In this document: positions 37,163-50,540 of the stretch, piece after piece
How positions within the stretch are numbered: the stretch's first letter is position 1
Layout: each line of letters opens with the position of its first letter
From: Paramecium pentaurelia
Taxonomy: Eukaryota; Ciliophora; Oligohymenophorea; Peniculida; Parameciidae
Assembly (NCBI GenBank): GCA_905183005.1
Contig: CAJJDO010000081.1
Location: forward strand, 6,212 to 70,211
Reading direction: 5' to 3'
DNA: 64,000 nucleotides
Made by a program: the position numbers and the translations under genes
The notes under the pieces: model-generated
Seen by the model: the letters and a program-made list of their open reading frames with translations, nothing else
Told to the model about the DNA's origin: nothing
Database searches by the model: none

Positions 37163-38991
37163 ATGCTGGAACAATCTAAGAATATTTTTTATAGGATTGG
37201 CAATTCAACTATCGATACTTTCGATATCTTTGGATAACTGCCAAACTTTAGAGTCCTTGAAAAAAATAAGTACACTTCTGTGGTTGGTTGTTGTATGACC
37301 TTCATAATAGGAACAGCTACATTAATTTATTTAGTGTCTGAAATAACAACCCTTTTACACAAGGCTGAACCTAATGTTGTTACATCTGAGCTGCAGATAT
37401 TTGACTCAACAGTAATTATCAATAGTAATTAAAGTCTTTCCCACTTTATAATGATAATTTTACTCTAGCTGTCACAATAGCAACTAAAAATTCAGAACCT
37501 ATATTAGGGTAACTGAAATATTATAATTTGACAATGAGTCATTGCATCAGAGAAAGATTGCTTAATGAAACAACAGGGAAGGTTTAGGTGAAATTGAAGT
37601 AAATATAAATACTATTTAGTTGTACTGAATTACCAATTGCCCCTTGTTAAACTGAAGACTTTGATAATGATTTATAAAGAGAATTTTTCAAAAATACTAG
37701 ATTAGGCGTTGTTCAATGTATCAATCGAACTAGGCTTAGAAATAATCCTCCTGTAATTATAAGATCATAATTTAAGATTCTGTAAGGTTAAATCTCAGGA
37801 TATAAGTACTAATACTTAGTAATTGAATTGAGTATATGCAAAAATAATACAGATTATTAAGGTTGTGCTCCAATAGAAGAGATTAGAAAAGTATTATCAG
37901 CAGGTCATTATTCTGTGTATGCAAGTGATTATTTGATGCAATTAAATCATCCTGGTTTGCCATACTAATAATTAATAAATTTAGACATTAATAGTTTTTC
38001 CATCTCAACCTCTAAAATGTTATAATGGACATACAGAATATCTGAAACTCATACTGATGATGGTTTATTATTCTCTACAGACCATGTAGATTTAAATTTA
38101 AAAAAATAAGACAGAAGAGAATATACTGAGTTATATAATGATGATTATCTTGTTTATCATTATATATAATTAGATTATAAGGAAACAATCTATTAGAGAT
38201 CCTATATTAAGATATAAACAATTTTGAGTAAAATTGGTGGAATTTGGTAATTGTTTGTTATTATTGCTGCTTTAATATTAAATCCTTTAATAAATAATTT
38301 GATGACTATTTCTATTGCAAATGAATTATATCGATTTCCTAATTCATAAAAAAAATTAAATATGGAAATAATCAATCTATAATAAAGTGATTAAGTTGTT
38401 GATGTATAAGAATCTATTAGAAGATCTCGAGAAGTGAATGTAGATGAAAAACTATCAACTGGAATTTATGAATCACTTTTGATACTCTTAGGTTGTCATA
38501 AAAAGAAACGAAAATTGTTTTCTTAAGTGAAATAAGAGATTCTTGCATAAATGGATGTAGTGAAGATCATTCAAAAATTACATGAAATTGATCTCCTTAA
38601 ATTTATTCTTTTGAATGATGAATAGTACAAATTATTTGATCTTTTACCTAAACCTATTTTATAAGATGAAAAACTTTAAATGGAAGACATGAGTAATGAT
38701 TTAGCATCTGAAGCTGGAGTTCAAAAAAGTTTTAGAGCTATCAATAATAAGAAATTATAATCTAAGAATCTTAAAGATTATTATTGTTCATTCTCTTCAT
38801 TATAATAAGACAAAGGAAGGAGTAGTGTTGATGATAAATTATTATCTATGATTGATCGAAATATAATCTAGTTCTTTGAATAAATTTAAATTTCATAATA
38901 ACGACATGGTAATTTAAGTCCATTAGATCCCTTATTTCGATCAAGAATAGATGAATCCATCATAGAACCTAAAATTTAAAGGCCTAAATGA
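37163..38991 (+). CDS. Two-TM membrane protein with large extracytoplasmic loop, 601 aa
   Basis: Exons 37163-37411 and 37435-38991; the 23-nt intron (37412-37434) restores the frame; 602 codons. An in-frame ATG at 37121 would add 14 residues. Residues about 8-35 (FDIFGQLPNFRVLEKNKYTS) precede a first TM helix (about 40-60). A loop of about 290 residues with several Cys follows, then a second TM helix (about 350-372, containing FVIIAALILNPL) and a hydrophilic cytoplasmic tail of about 220 residues ending SRIDESIIEPK. From memory, this plan is common in a large ciliate family of putative transmembrane proteins with an aromatic N-terminal motif before TM1 and a Gly-Gly-Ile before TM2; function unknown. 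No enzyme signature is visible. Confidence 0.78.
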
Positions 38992-39654
38992 AATTATGTT
39001 GATAATTTATAATGATATTTAATTATATAAACTTATAAAACCCTTTAATATATAAATATAATATAATTTAACAAAGTTTTATAAATGAATAAATAAAATT
39101 AAAACCAGATTACCTCTAGAGGAATATATTGTATTAAACACATCCTCTCCAAGTTTTCATTAATAACAATATTTTTGGTAATAATTATTAGTAGAATAAT
39201 GAAGGAAATTGTGTGAGTATTCTAAATAGATTTTTTATTTTCAATTAATCTTCGATATTTATTTGATTTATCGATTTATTAACACTTATTTAAGAATAAA
39301 TTAATTGAAATATAATTTTAATATAACGATTTATTATTCTTATTCTAAATTATAATTATTATATTAATTTGTCTTTAGAATAGTAAATCATAGATGTAAT
39401 CATTATATTATAATTAATTTTTAAATACTTTTATTAAGGAAATCTTGAAAATAAGTTAAATAAATGTTCTAAGTATTAATTGGAAAAAAATATGTAATAA
39501 TTTATTTAAATTGAGGAAAAAACTAAATATATTAAATAAAATTTGTGATAATTTTTAAGGTTGAAATTAATAAAGCCTTTTACAAATAACAAAATTTCAA
39601 TCATTAATCTGAAATTATATCATAAATAAAGAAACCAAATATAATTTGAAAATA

Positions 39655-39909
39655 TCATTTTTTCCGAATGTCATTCTAAAACCATTAGGAAATTTTTGGC
39701 AAATTAATTTCAAAATTTGATTGAGCTTCATCCTTTGTTTTTGATTTAATAAGAGTACATTATTTTAGGTGATGGTACTTATTATTTAATTTAATTTTAC
39801 AGTTTAGGTTTTTTTGAAATTCTCCATAAACAAAGAGATATTCCTTATTAATAATTGATTCAACTATTTTAGATGCTGTTTGAAAAGAAATCCTTAGTTA
39901 GATAATCAT
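39655..39909 (-). CDS. Small hypothetical ORF, 84 aa
   Basis: ATG at 39909, TGA at 39657-39655, 85 codons, in an otherwise gene-poor region. The translation is protein-like: a short amphipathic helix around TASKIVESIINKEYLFVYG, then Lys/Asn-rich sequence with one CTLIKSK segment and a final ISQWFQNDIRKK. Local base composition is a little richer than the surroundings. No family is recognised. It could be a relic of a larger gene or a chance frame, since only TGA terminates. Confidence 0.3.
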
Positions 39910-40870
39910 ATTAATTGGCTATATTCCTTAAGATTTAGTCAAATTATTATAGTTTTGCTAAATATTAATAAATTATTTATACAAGTTTTAGGATGATAAA
40001 TATTATTATTTTAAGTATAAATTTTACTATTAATATATTTATTAAGTCTATTATTTTAGTAAATAAAAAATGAACTATTTAGACAAGCAATTAATTTTTT
40101 TGTTATAATAATATATATATACAGAATATATTTATAATTATTATTTAAAGTAATGCACTTAAGATAAGGATGATTTATGTGAAAGAGCTCATATATATTA
40201 TAAATTATCTTAATGTTAAATAATAAGTTTTATCTAGGATAACGCTCTTTTTTAATTTTATAAAAAAACGAAGTTAAAAAGTAATTAAATTCATTATTCA
40301 CTTTAAACTGATTGAGAAAATCTGAATAAAATTAATATGATTGCTAATTCTCTCTTGAATTATAGTTATAAAATTTGTTAAAATGATTTAATATATTTTT
40401 AAGGAGAGTGATTTAATTATTAAATTAAAAAAGAATTAAAATTATTATCAATTCTTTAAATTATTATAAAAACTTAAAATTAGATATACATGTAATAACT
40501 TTAGTATATATGGCAAAATGGGTTCAAATATTCTTATCTCAAGTTAAAAATATATTTACTCTCATAAATATAGAAAAAGTGAAAACATGATATAATAAGA
40601 ATAATTATTATAAATAAAGTTGTAATAATTCTATTTAGCTTTTTCATCTTAAATTCTAATATTATGCCTAAATTATTATTGAGTCTAATAGATGATTACT
40701 TCTTAAGGGTAAATCAATGTGATTTCTTTAAATGATCTATAGAATTCTTAAAAAAAATATGTAGAAAAGCAGGTTTTTGGTAAAATTAAATTGGTTTTAT
40801 ATCCAAAAACATAGATCTAATGTATTTTGCATACATAAGATTAATTTTAATCATTTTTCTCATATTTATA

Positions 40871-40884
40871 TCAATAAAAGATTA
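40871..40884 (+). promoter_or_regulatory. Shared start-proximal motif of antigens 2 and 3
   Basis: The 14 bases before the antigen 2 ATG (TCAATAAAAGATTA) are identical to those before the antigen 3 ATG (51493-51506 and the redundant copy at 50209-50222), while sequence further upstream is only partly alike. Paramecium surface antigen mRNAs are known for very short 5' leaders, so this may overlap the transcription start. It could also be simple descent from the duplication. Confidence 0.35.
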
Positions 40885-43800
40885 ATGAATAAAAAAATCT
40901 TTATGCTCTCTATGATGATACTATTAATTGAATCATAATTTAGTAGAGAAAAATGTACCTGCTAAGAATTGCTATCAGAAGATGATTGCAATTATAATAT
41001 CTTAACTAAATGTTCATGGGATGGAAAAAATAGCAAATGCAATATTTTTACCACAACCGATAACCCAATCAAGAAATATCTATAATATTGTGATTCTTAT
41101 AATGAGAATGATTGTTCTTAAAAATTAGGTTGTGCTTGGTTGTCTAACAAATGTATACTTTTTACAGGTTGTACAGCCTATGCTAAGAAAGATAATTCTG
41201 AATGTTAAGCAATAAATAGAAGATGTATATCTGATGGAACTCATTGTGTTGAGATTGATGCTTGCAATACTTATAAAAAATAGATCTCATGTGTCAAAAA
41301 TGCAAATAAAAAACTTTGCTATTGGAATTCTTAAAATAATAGTTGTGTTGATGCTAGTACTTGTGATAAATTACCAAAAATATTTGCAATAGATAAAGAA
41401 TGCAGGGATGTTATTTCAATTTGTACTGTAATTCCCTCTGGTGGATGTGTCGACAGCGGAAATGAATGCAGTGATTAAAAATTAGAAATTCAATGTTTTT
41501 GGAATAAATTAAAAACTACTGCTTGCTATTGGGATGGTTTTGCGTGTAAAGATAGAATTTGTGAAAATGCACCATCTAGTTTTACAACTGATGATGCTTG
41601 TATTAAATTTAGAACTGATGGAACCTGCACTACATAAGCAAATGGAGGATGTGTGACAAGAACTACATGTGCTGATGCAAAAATTGAAGAATCATGCATC
41701 AAAAATAGTTCAGGTGATGATTGTTATTGGACAGGAACTACTTGTTTCGATAAGACATGTGTAAATGCTCCAATTACCATGACAACTAATTCAGCATGTG
41801 CAGGATTTGTTACAGGATGTATCACTAAATCTGGTGGTGGCTGTGTTGCTAATGGTGCTTGTTCTGTTGCTAATGTTCAAGCAGCTTGTGTTAAAAATTC
41901 AAGCAATTTTGATTGCATTTGGGATACAACTTGTAAAGAAAAAACATGTGCCAATGCCCCTACAACTAATAACACTCATGATTTATGTACTTCTTATTTA
42001 TCTACTTGTACCGTTAAGTCAGGTGGTGGATGTTAAAATAGAACATGTGCCAATGCTCCAAAAACAATGACTACCAATGATGCATGTGAAGCTTATCTAA
42101 CTGGAAATAATTGCATAACAAAATCAGGAGGTGGATGTGTTACAAATACAACATGTGCTGCAATAACTTTAGAAGCTGCTTGTGTTAAGAATTCTTCTGC
42201 ATCAACTTGTTTCTGGGATACTGCAAGTTCAAGTTGTAAAGATAAAACATGTCTGAATGCTCCAGCAACTAACACTACTCATGATCTCTGTTAAGCCTTC
42301 TTAAATACTTGTACAGTAAATTCAATATATGCAGGATGTGTCGAAAAAACTTGTGAAAATTCATTAGCATAATCTTATTGTGATAATGATACAAGCAATA
42401 GAACATGTATTTGGAAAGGAAAATGTTATAAAAAATAATGTGTTTTTGCATCATCCTTTATAAAAACTCATGCTGATTGTTAAGCTTATCATTCCTCTTG
42501 TACTTTAAGTAATTCAGGTACTGGGTGTGTTCCACTCCCACTTAAATGCGAAGCTATCACTATTGAAGCAGCTTGTTAAATGAAATCTAATAAGAAACCA
42601 TGCGGATGGAATGGATCTTAATGTATTGATAAAGGTTGTTCAACTGCATCAAAGACATTCACAACTACTACATAATGCAATGAATACTTATCGATTTGTG
42701 TTGCTAATAATCCTATAATTGTTAATGGAGTTTCAAAAATTGAAGGATGTTAAGATTTACCAAAATCTTGTACATCTAGAAAATCTGTTGAAAATTGTGA
42801 AATTTCAAGATTTGGATACCCAACCTGTCTGTGGGTCTCATTCACTGAATAGTGTGTTGAAAAATCTTGTGCAACAGCTAGTAATTTGGAAACAGCTGGA
42901 GCACTATAAGGAGAATTTACTTTTTCTGGTTGCCAAGCCTATCTAAATACTTGTATTTCAAATAATTCTGCTGATGGATGTATAGTTAAGCCATCTAGTT
43001 GTTCATCATTAGTTTAATCTAATTGTTATATTGGATCTAAAGTAGGTGGAGATTGTTATTGGAATGGCAATAGTTGTGTTGATAGAATTTGTTCAAATAT
43101 TATCCAAACCACACATGCTAATTGTAATGCTGTATATTATCCATGCACAGTTAATAATTTAGGAACTGCTTGTTAATCACTAGCAACTAACTGTACATCT
43201 TATTTAAGCTAAGAAAATTGTAAAATAACAGAAAAATATGAATATTGTATTTGGACTGGATTCTCTTGCAGAAATGCCACTTGTGCTGATGCTCCAGATT
43301 CTTCATCATATGATAGTGATTCAGAATGCTTTACTTACCCGACACCAAGTGAAAAATGTACAGTCATCTACAAAGTTGGAGGTTAAGGATGTGTAAAAAA
43401 ATAGGCAAATTGTTCAGATTATAAGACATAAACCTAGTGCCATAAAACTATCACAAATTTAACAGTTGATGATGATTGTAAATGGGTTATTGATAAATGT
43501 TATGAATTATCCATTTTCACTTTTGGAACATGCAGATAATTCAAGGGCACTTAGAGAATGTGTCAAGAATATAAAGATGGATGTACAAATATATCTAGTG
43601 CAGAATCTTCAGTTACTTGTACCTTAGATTGTAATTTAAAAAGAGGATCAGGTTTAACATTTGCAGATTGTTAAGCATTAGATTATACATGTTCAGTCAA
43701 AAAAGATGGCTCTGGTTGTATTTATATATAATCTACTTGTTTTGGATATGAATCATCAATAATAAATTGTTTTAGATCTAGTGCAAGTGGAAATGCAGGA

Positions 43801-46800
43801 TATTGTGTTATGAATGATTTTTCATAATGTCAATCTGTGAATTAGGCCTCAGAATGTAGATATGTAACTGGATTAATTGATATGGATCATCGTAAATGTT
43901 AATTATATCACTTTGATTGTACAGCTTTAAATGATGGAACTGGATGTTAGGAGTATAAGAGAGCTTGCTCCGATTATGAAACTGCAAACAATTGTTCTAT
44001 TTCTGCATAAGGCAAATGTTTCTTTGATGGTATCTATTGTGTACGTTTTTCAAATTGTGCTTCAATTATTGGAATAGGATTAAATAATATTATTTGTTCA
44101 ACTTATCACCCAGGTTGTACTGCAAATGCTAATGGAACAGCTTGTTAAGAAAAAATGCCTGTTTGTGATCTATATTTTATGCAAAATTCCTGTACTATAT
44201 CATAAGCTGTAGCAACAGCAGATAAATGTGTTTGGACTGGAACTTAATGTATTACAATAACTAATGTTGCTACTGATTGTACTTATGTTACTGGATATGA
44301 ACTTACAGATCCAATATGCGCCTCATATCACCCTGATTGTACAGCAAATAGATAAGGAACAGCATGCCAAGAGAGGCTAACCACTTGCGAATAATACATA
44401 ACATAATTTAATTGTTCAACATCAACATTTTATAAATGTGTTTGGACAGGAAATTAATGTATTCATGTCACTAATGTTGCTACAGATTGTGCATATATTA
44501 CTGGATCTAAACTTACATATCCAATATGCGCCTCATATCACCCTGATTGTACAGCAAATAGATAAAGAACAGCATGCCAAGAAAGGTTAACTACTTGCGA
44601 ATAATACATAACATAATTTAATTGTTCAACATCAACAGATACAGTTACATTTGAATGCGTTTGGACTGGAAATTAATGTATTCATGTTACTAATGTTGCT
44701 ACTGATTGTGCATATATTACTGAAAATGGACTTACAGATACAATATGCGCCTCATATCACCCTGATTGTACAGCAAATAGATAAGGAACAGCATGCCAAG
44801 AGAAACTAACCACTTGTGAATATTACATAACATATTTTAATTGTTCAACATCAACATTTTATAAATGTGTTTGGACAGGAAATTAATGTATTCATGTCAC
44901 TAATGTTTCTACTGATTGTGCATATATTACTGGATCTAAACTTACAGATCCAATATGCGCCTCATATCACCCTGATTGTACAGCAAATAGATAAGGAACA
45001 GCATGCCAAGAGAAACTAGCCACTTGTGAATAATACATAACATAATTTAATTGTTCAACATCATCATTTTATAAATGTGTTTGGACAGGAAATTAATGTA
45101 TTTCTGTTACTAACGTTGTTACTGATTGTGTATATATTACTGGAAATGAACTTACAGATACATTATGTGCCACATATCATCCTGGTTGTACTAGTCTAAA
45201 AGATGGTACTGGTTGTTAAGAAGCAAAACCGAATTGTAAAGATTATACTTCATTTAATAAATGCTTTTTATAAACCACTGCTCTTCCTTCATGTATTTGG
45301 ATTGATAACTCTTGCTATCCCATCACTGATGCAAATTGTAGTGTAATAACAGGATATGGACTTGATCATGCTCAATGCTAAGCCTACAGCACAGGTTGTA
45401 CATCAATTTCAGATGGAAGCAAATGTTAAGATTTTAAATCAACTTGCGAATAATATCCAGGTACAACTTTAGGATGCACAAAAACATATCCTTAAAAATG
45501 TTATTTATACGGTTCTTCTTGTATCGCTATTTAAAATGTTGAGACTGATTGCGCTAAAATAACTGGGTCTGCTGGAGCTATAACATACGAAATTTGCTAA
45601 TTGTATAATGTTGGTTGTAGTGCAAATAGAGCAAGGAGTGCTTGTGTATAATTATAAGCATAATGTTCAGGATATACAAGTGCAATGACAAGTTGTTATA
45701 AATCAAGAGCTGGTTTATGTATTGCAAGTACAAATACAGATACTGCTTGTGTAGCTGCATCAACTGCAACAACTTGTGATGTAGTATATTTAGGAGCAGG
45801 AAATTACAGCAGTGCAAATTGTAATGAAATGAAGGCTGGATGTACAAATAATGGAACAACTGCATGTGTAGCAAAAACTTGTGTAAATGCTGTGGTTACA
45901 TTTAATCATCCAAATTGCAATAATTATCTCAACACCTGTACTGTAAATTCTGGAAACAGTGCATGCCAAACTATTGCATCTAAATGTGCAGATTAAACTC
46001 AAGTTTCTTGTCAATACTCATTTGAAGGAGAATGTGTAGTAGTAGGTACATCATGTGTTAGAAAGACTTGTGATAATGCAGCAATTGATGTTACTAGGGA
46101 TGATGACATTGAATGTTCAACTTACTTGTAATCTTGTACAGTAGCTAGATTAGGAGGTTGCCAAGCCAGAGCAGCTTGCTCTTCTTATATATCTTCCCTC
46201 TAATGTAAATTTAATACTAGTGGTGGAAAATGTTTCTGGAATCCTACTTTAAGGATTTGTGTTGATTTGAATTGTGTTAATATTGAAGCCACAACTTTAT
46301 TTGATACTCATAATGAATGTGTTGTTGTTGATGAAATACTTGCCTGTACAGTAAGAGCTAGAGATGGAGCTGCAATTTAAGGGTGTATGGCTAGGGGAGC
46401 ATGCAGTTCATATACAATTGAAGAACAATGTAAAACAAATGCAAGTGGTGATCTTTGTGTTTGGAATACAAATGCTAATTTACTAGCACCTGCTTGCTAA
46501 GATAAGTCTTGTACCACTGCTTCAACATCCACTACAACTCATTATGATTGTTATGCGTATTATGAAACTGCAACAGTAAAGTGTACTGTTTTTGCCACTC
46601 CAAGTAATAGTGGTGGTAATCCAATTTTAGGAGGATGTTAATAGACTACTGATTGTTCAAATTATATTGATATAGAATAGTGTTAAATCAACGCTAATGG
46701 AGATCCATGCGTATGGAATGGAACATCATGTGCTGATAAATCTTGTGCTACTGCTCCAATAGATTATGATGATGATACTAAATGTAGAACTTACATTACT

Positions 46801-48960
46801 AATAAATGTACAGTCTCAGATTCTGGATATGGATGTGTAGATATTCCTGTAACTTGTGAGACAATGAAATAGAATTAATGTTATTATAATAAAGCTGGAG
46901 ATCCTTGCTATTGGACAGGAATAGAATGTATTAAAAGATCATGTGAAAATGCTCCAGATACTACATTAACTGCAGATGATTGTAATACATATTTAACTGG
47001 ATGTACTTTGGATAATATAAAATGTAAGACAAAAATTTGTGAAGATTTTGAATTTGCTACAGATTATTTATGTAAATAATCTATTTCTACATGCACAACA
47101 AATGGAAAGAATTGTGTTACAAGAGGATCATGTTTATAGGCTTTAGATAAATCTGGATGTATTCTTTCATCATCAGGGGAATAATGTGAATGGATTCCTG
47201 ATGATGACATTAATTCAGCATATTGTACTATAAAGACTTGTTCAACAGCATCAGATTCTTTGATAACAGAAGAATAATGTTAATAATATTTTCGTAATTG
47301 TACAACCAAAAAAGGTGGAGGATGTGTTGAAAAATCAAGTTGTGCTAATGCTAATGTTGAAAGTGCTTGCACAACTGCATTTAATGGTTAGATATGTGTA
47401 TGGGATTCCATTAAATAATTATGTAGAGATTACGATTGTTAAGATATAGATGGAACACTACATGATGCATGTCAATCAAGAAAAAGTGATTGTACTGCAG
47501 GAATTAATGGAAGATGTGCAAAAATCTAAAATTGTGAATAAACTAATGTTAGAGCTGCTTGTATTGTAGGATTAAATGGACCATGTTTATGGATAGATCA
47601 ATATCTAAATTAAGATGGTTCTAAAGGGGCTTGTTTCTAATATACTTCTTGTTAAAGTTTAAGTTGGAAAACTGATTAATAATGTAAATAAATAAATGAT
47701 CAATGTACAACTGATGGATCAAAGTGTGTAGCAATTACTTTATGTTCAGAAACCAATATTAATGGAGGTTGTGTCACAGGATATGATGGACTTTGTGTAT
47801 AATCAGTACTAGAACTAAATTCTCTAGAGCCAGCTGTGTGTTAACCATATAAATCTTGTGAGAAAGTTTTCTACATAACTCATGAATAATGTTAATAAGC
47901 TAATGGGAATTGTACTTCAAATGGAAAAACTGGTTGCATAGATTTAACTGAATGTTCATCATATTAATCTTAACTTGGATGTGTTATAAATAAAACTGGT
48001 CTTATTGTTTAATCTGGAATTGTAAAGTCAACTGGACTATGTACTTGGGATGCAAAAAATAATTAGTGTAGAGATTAAGATTGTTCTGATTATATCAGAA
48101 CCACCCATCGAGAATGCTTTGAAATATTATCAATCTGTACTTCAAATGGAGAAACTTGTATTAAACAAGAAGTATGCTCATCTTACAGCACTTAAGTTGC
48201 TTGTGAAACTGCTGTTGGCTCTGATGGTATTTGCTTTTGGGAATAAGCATCATTAAAAAATAATAATAATGCCAAATGTAGATTACTTATTTGTCAAGAT
48301 ATTCAAAACAGCTTATCAAATAATGTATGTTTAGCTTCTTTGCTTTCTTGTGTCATAGACAATAGTAATATTTGTATTCCCAAAGCAAATTGTTCTACAT
48401 ATACTTCTAAGTCAGCTTGTAACTATGGAGGATTAGATGGAATTTGTATTTTCAAATAATAAACTGGTATAGATTCTATTTCTGGAATTGGAACATGTAC
48501 TTTAATGAGAGACTGTAGTGCAGCCAATGATGATTAGAATGCCTGTTAAGCAGCAAAAGATAGATGCTTATGGATACCAGAATTGATAATATAAGGTCTT
48601 GTTACTCCAAGTAAATGTTCTGCTCTCGATTGTACTTTAAATTGGGCAAAAAATGGTTATTGCAATAGAATTTTAAATTGGGATTAAACATCCTAGTAAA
48701 TATGTAAACTTACTAATGGAACTTGTGTTGCCATAAATCCTATTACTCTTTCATCTAGTGAGTGTTTAAAGATTTCTGGTTATACATACACTTGGAATGC
48801 ATCTAAAAATTAATGCTAGGTTTGTAAACAACCAAAGCCAAACTCTAGCCAAAATAATGATACAGAGGAAGAAGAAAAGAATGAAAATACAGAATCAACA
48901 TCTTCTAACTAAATTTTAAGTATAATTGGAATAATGGTAATAGATTATCTAATATCGTGA
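40885..48960 (+). CDS. Giant Paramecium-type surface antigen 2 (GPI-anchored), 2691 aa
   Basis: A single exon of 2692 codons from ATG 40885 to TGA 48958-48960. It has a signal peptide (about residues 1-18). Cys-rich modules continue through the whole protein, then a short Glu/Asn/Ser-rich stalk (about 2655-2675) and a hydrophobic C-terminal tail (IIGIMVIDYLIS) fitting a GPI signal. Module order in the N-terminal third parallels antigen 1, with an 85-residue segment identical. Residues about 1090-1450 hold imperfect repeats of 70-73 aa, more diverged than the array of antigen 1. It is expected on the cell surface as a coat protein, normally expressed exclusively of other antigens. A middle block (about 42600-44150) is almost identical to antigen 3, and the last 3 kb is also very close. 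Confidence 0.93.
41760..42330 (+). repeat. Near-identical patch shared with antigen 1
   Basis: Counterpart of 8820-9420 in inverted orientation, about 32 kb away. The same modules in antigen 3 (about 52390-52810) are visibly more diverged, although antigen 3 is the tandem neighbour. That is the reverse of what simple duplication order would give. Confidence 0.7.
44170..45230 (+). repeat. Imperfect 210-219 bp tandem repeats in antigen 2
   Basis: The landmark ATATGCGCC recurs at 44314, 44524, 44743 and 44953, spacings of 210, 219 and 210 bp (70 or 73 codons). Units share motifs ASYHPDCTANRQ and CVWTGNQCI but differ at many sites. This is the positional equivalent of the 228-bp array in antigen 1. 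Confidence 0.85.
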
Positions 48961-50222
48961 GTATTATATATAAATTAATAAATATTAAATTAAATTTTTT
49001 TTTGTATTTAAAAGAAGTACAATTAATTAATTCCTAATTTTATATTATTAGTAAATTATTATTGTTCCCTTAAGATTTGATTGATTATATTATAATAAAT
49101 TGACATAAAGATTTAAATTATAAGAGGATATTAATATCCTCAAATATTATTTGTTCATTATGCAAAATAAATTTATGAAGCTTATGAATTTATTTTAGTT
49201 TAAAATTTTCTCATGTTATTATATCAAAGTTGTTATTATTTAAGAAAGCTAAAAACTCTTTTCGAATTATTGTTAATTAAATGAAGAGATAATTAATAAT
49301 TTTTAATGATTTAATATGAACTCTACCTTTTCATTTAGGAGATATAATTTACCAAATATATGACATCTTCTAAGAATTTTGAATTATACTAAAATTTATA
49401 TGTAATGTTTTTGTAACACAAGTTAATCTGAATCTGATACTGAAATAAAGAGATTTATTGTTGAGTTTTATGCTATTATCTTTAGTAATTACAATTTGAT
49501 GTTACAAGTAAATTTTTAGTTTATTTAAATATTTTCTTTTCTATTATATATACATTTAATTTATATTGTTTGTATGGGTTCTGCTTATGCATATTTTTTA
49601 TTTATAAAAACTATAGCAAAACTGAAATACATAACATATTTTATTAATAGTTCAAAAAACAGAAATTATCAGAATTAAAAATTAAAATTAAGCTTTTTAA
49701 CCAAATCTGAATATAAGTTGATTAATTACCAAAATTCATCTATAGCAATTAGACAATTCCTGAAAACGATTACATACAATTCTATAATGGCAGCTTTAAC
49801 TTTGAAATTGTAAAAATTAAAAAAAAAAATGAATATTTAAATTTGATACATTAGTATATCTATTTAAAGCATTCTCATAGATTTTTATAATAAATTTAAA
49901 ACGTGCATGTACTCTAAAAAATAAAAAATTAGAAGCTAAATTCAAACTTGTAATATTATAAATGATGATTTGATTATTCTATTTAGTTTAATGATTACAA
50001 ATTCTAATCTAATTAGTAAATTATGATTTAGTCAAAATAATGATAACCTTTGAGCTTAAACCAAATTGATTTCTTTGAATATATCTGGAGCTTGTTTAAC
50101 AAATATGTAGAAAAGTCTACTCACTTATCTTCATTTTGAAGTATAGAAACACAGTATTTAGATTATATTGCATATATAGCATATATCCTAGTCATTTTTT
50201 TTATAAAATCAATAAAAGATTA
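48961..50222. other. Intergenic region between antigens 2 and 3
   Basis: About 1.26 kb, AT-rich, no gene seen. The first 300 bp (to about 49255) match the 3' flank of antigen 3 (62781-63080) closely, showing that the tandem duplication unit includes 3' flanking DNA. The remainder from 49257 on is repeated verbatim after the contig join at 50540. Confidence 0.7.
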
Positions 50223-50539
50223 ATGAATAACAAAATCTTCATTCTATCTATAATGCTTTTATTAGTCTAATCTTAATAATATAGCATAACAGCATGCACT
50301 TGTTAAGATTTGCTATCAGAAATCGATTGCATAAATAATATCACAACTAAATGTTCTTGGGACGGAAAAAATAGCAAATGCAAAATTTTTACTACAACCG
50401 ATAAGCCAATCAAGAAATATATTTAATATTGTGATTCTTATAATGAGAAAGATTGTCCTTAAAAATTAGGTTGTGCTTGGTTGTCTAACAAATGTATACT
50501 TTTTACAGGTTGTACAGCCTATGCTAAGAAAGATAATTC
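49257..50539 (+). repeat. 1283-bp direct repeat, copy 1 (assembly overlap)
   Basis: This stretch reappears as 50541-51823 with an offset of 1284; several aligned lines were compared and no difference was found. The two copies are separated by a single n. The best reading is two contigs that overlap by 1283 bp but were joined without merging, so one copy is probably not real. Confidence 0.9.
50223..50539 (+). CDS. Antigen 3, redundant 5' fragment
   Basis: ATG at 50223, signal peptide of I/L/V residues, then the first Cys-rich modules (ACTCQDLLSE, TKCSWDG). It runs open to the contig end at 50539. The same 317 bases recur from 51507, so this is almost certainly the same gene start seen twice because of an unmerged contig overlap, and not a separate truncated antigen. 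Confidence 0.85.
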
Positions 50540-50540
50540 N
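50540..50540. other. Single-n contig join
   Basis: One n in the sequence. Bases after it repeat the 1283 bases before it, so the join hides an overlap and not a missing piece. Confidence 0.95.

Larger units (their letters stand above)
38992..40884. other. 1.9-kb AT-rich upstream region of antigen 2
   Basis: Mostly homopolymer-rich sequence with no clear gene apart from the small minus-strand ORF at 39655-39909. The 3' end should contain the antigen 2 promoter. Length and position mirror the 1.9-kb region upstream of antigen 1, so both inner flanks of the antigen genes are gene-poor. Confidence 0.5.

Noticed and set aside
42719..42946. Frame starting MLMEFQKLKD, repeated at 53242 and 55382
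   Set aside because: Alternate-frame shadow of the antigen coding sequence, repeated only because the antigen block is repeated.
50223..50539. A separate truncated fourth antigen gene
   Set aside because: Identical to 51507-51823 and ends at a contig join; explained by unmerged overlap.
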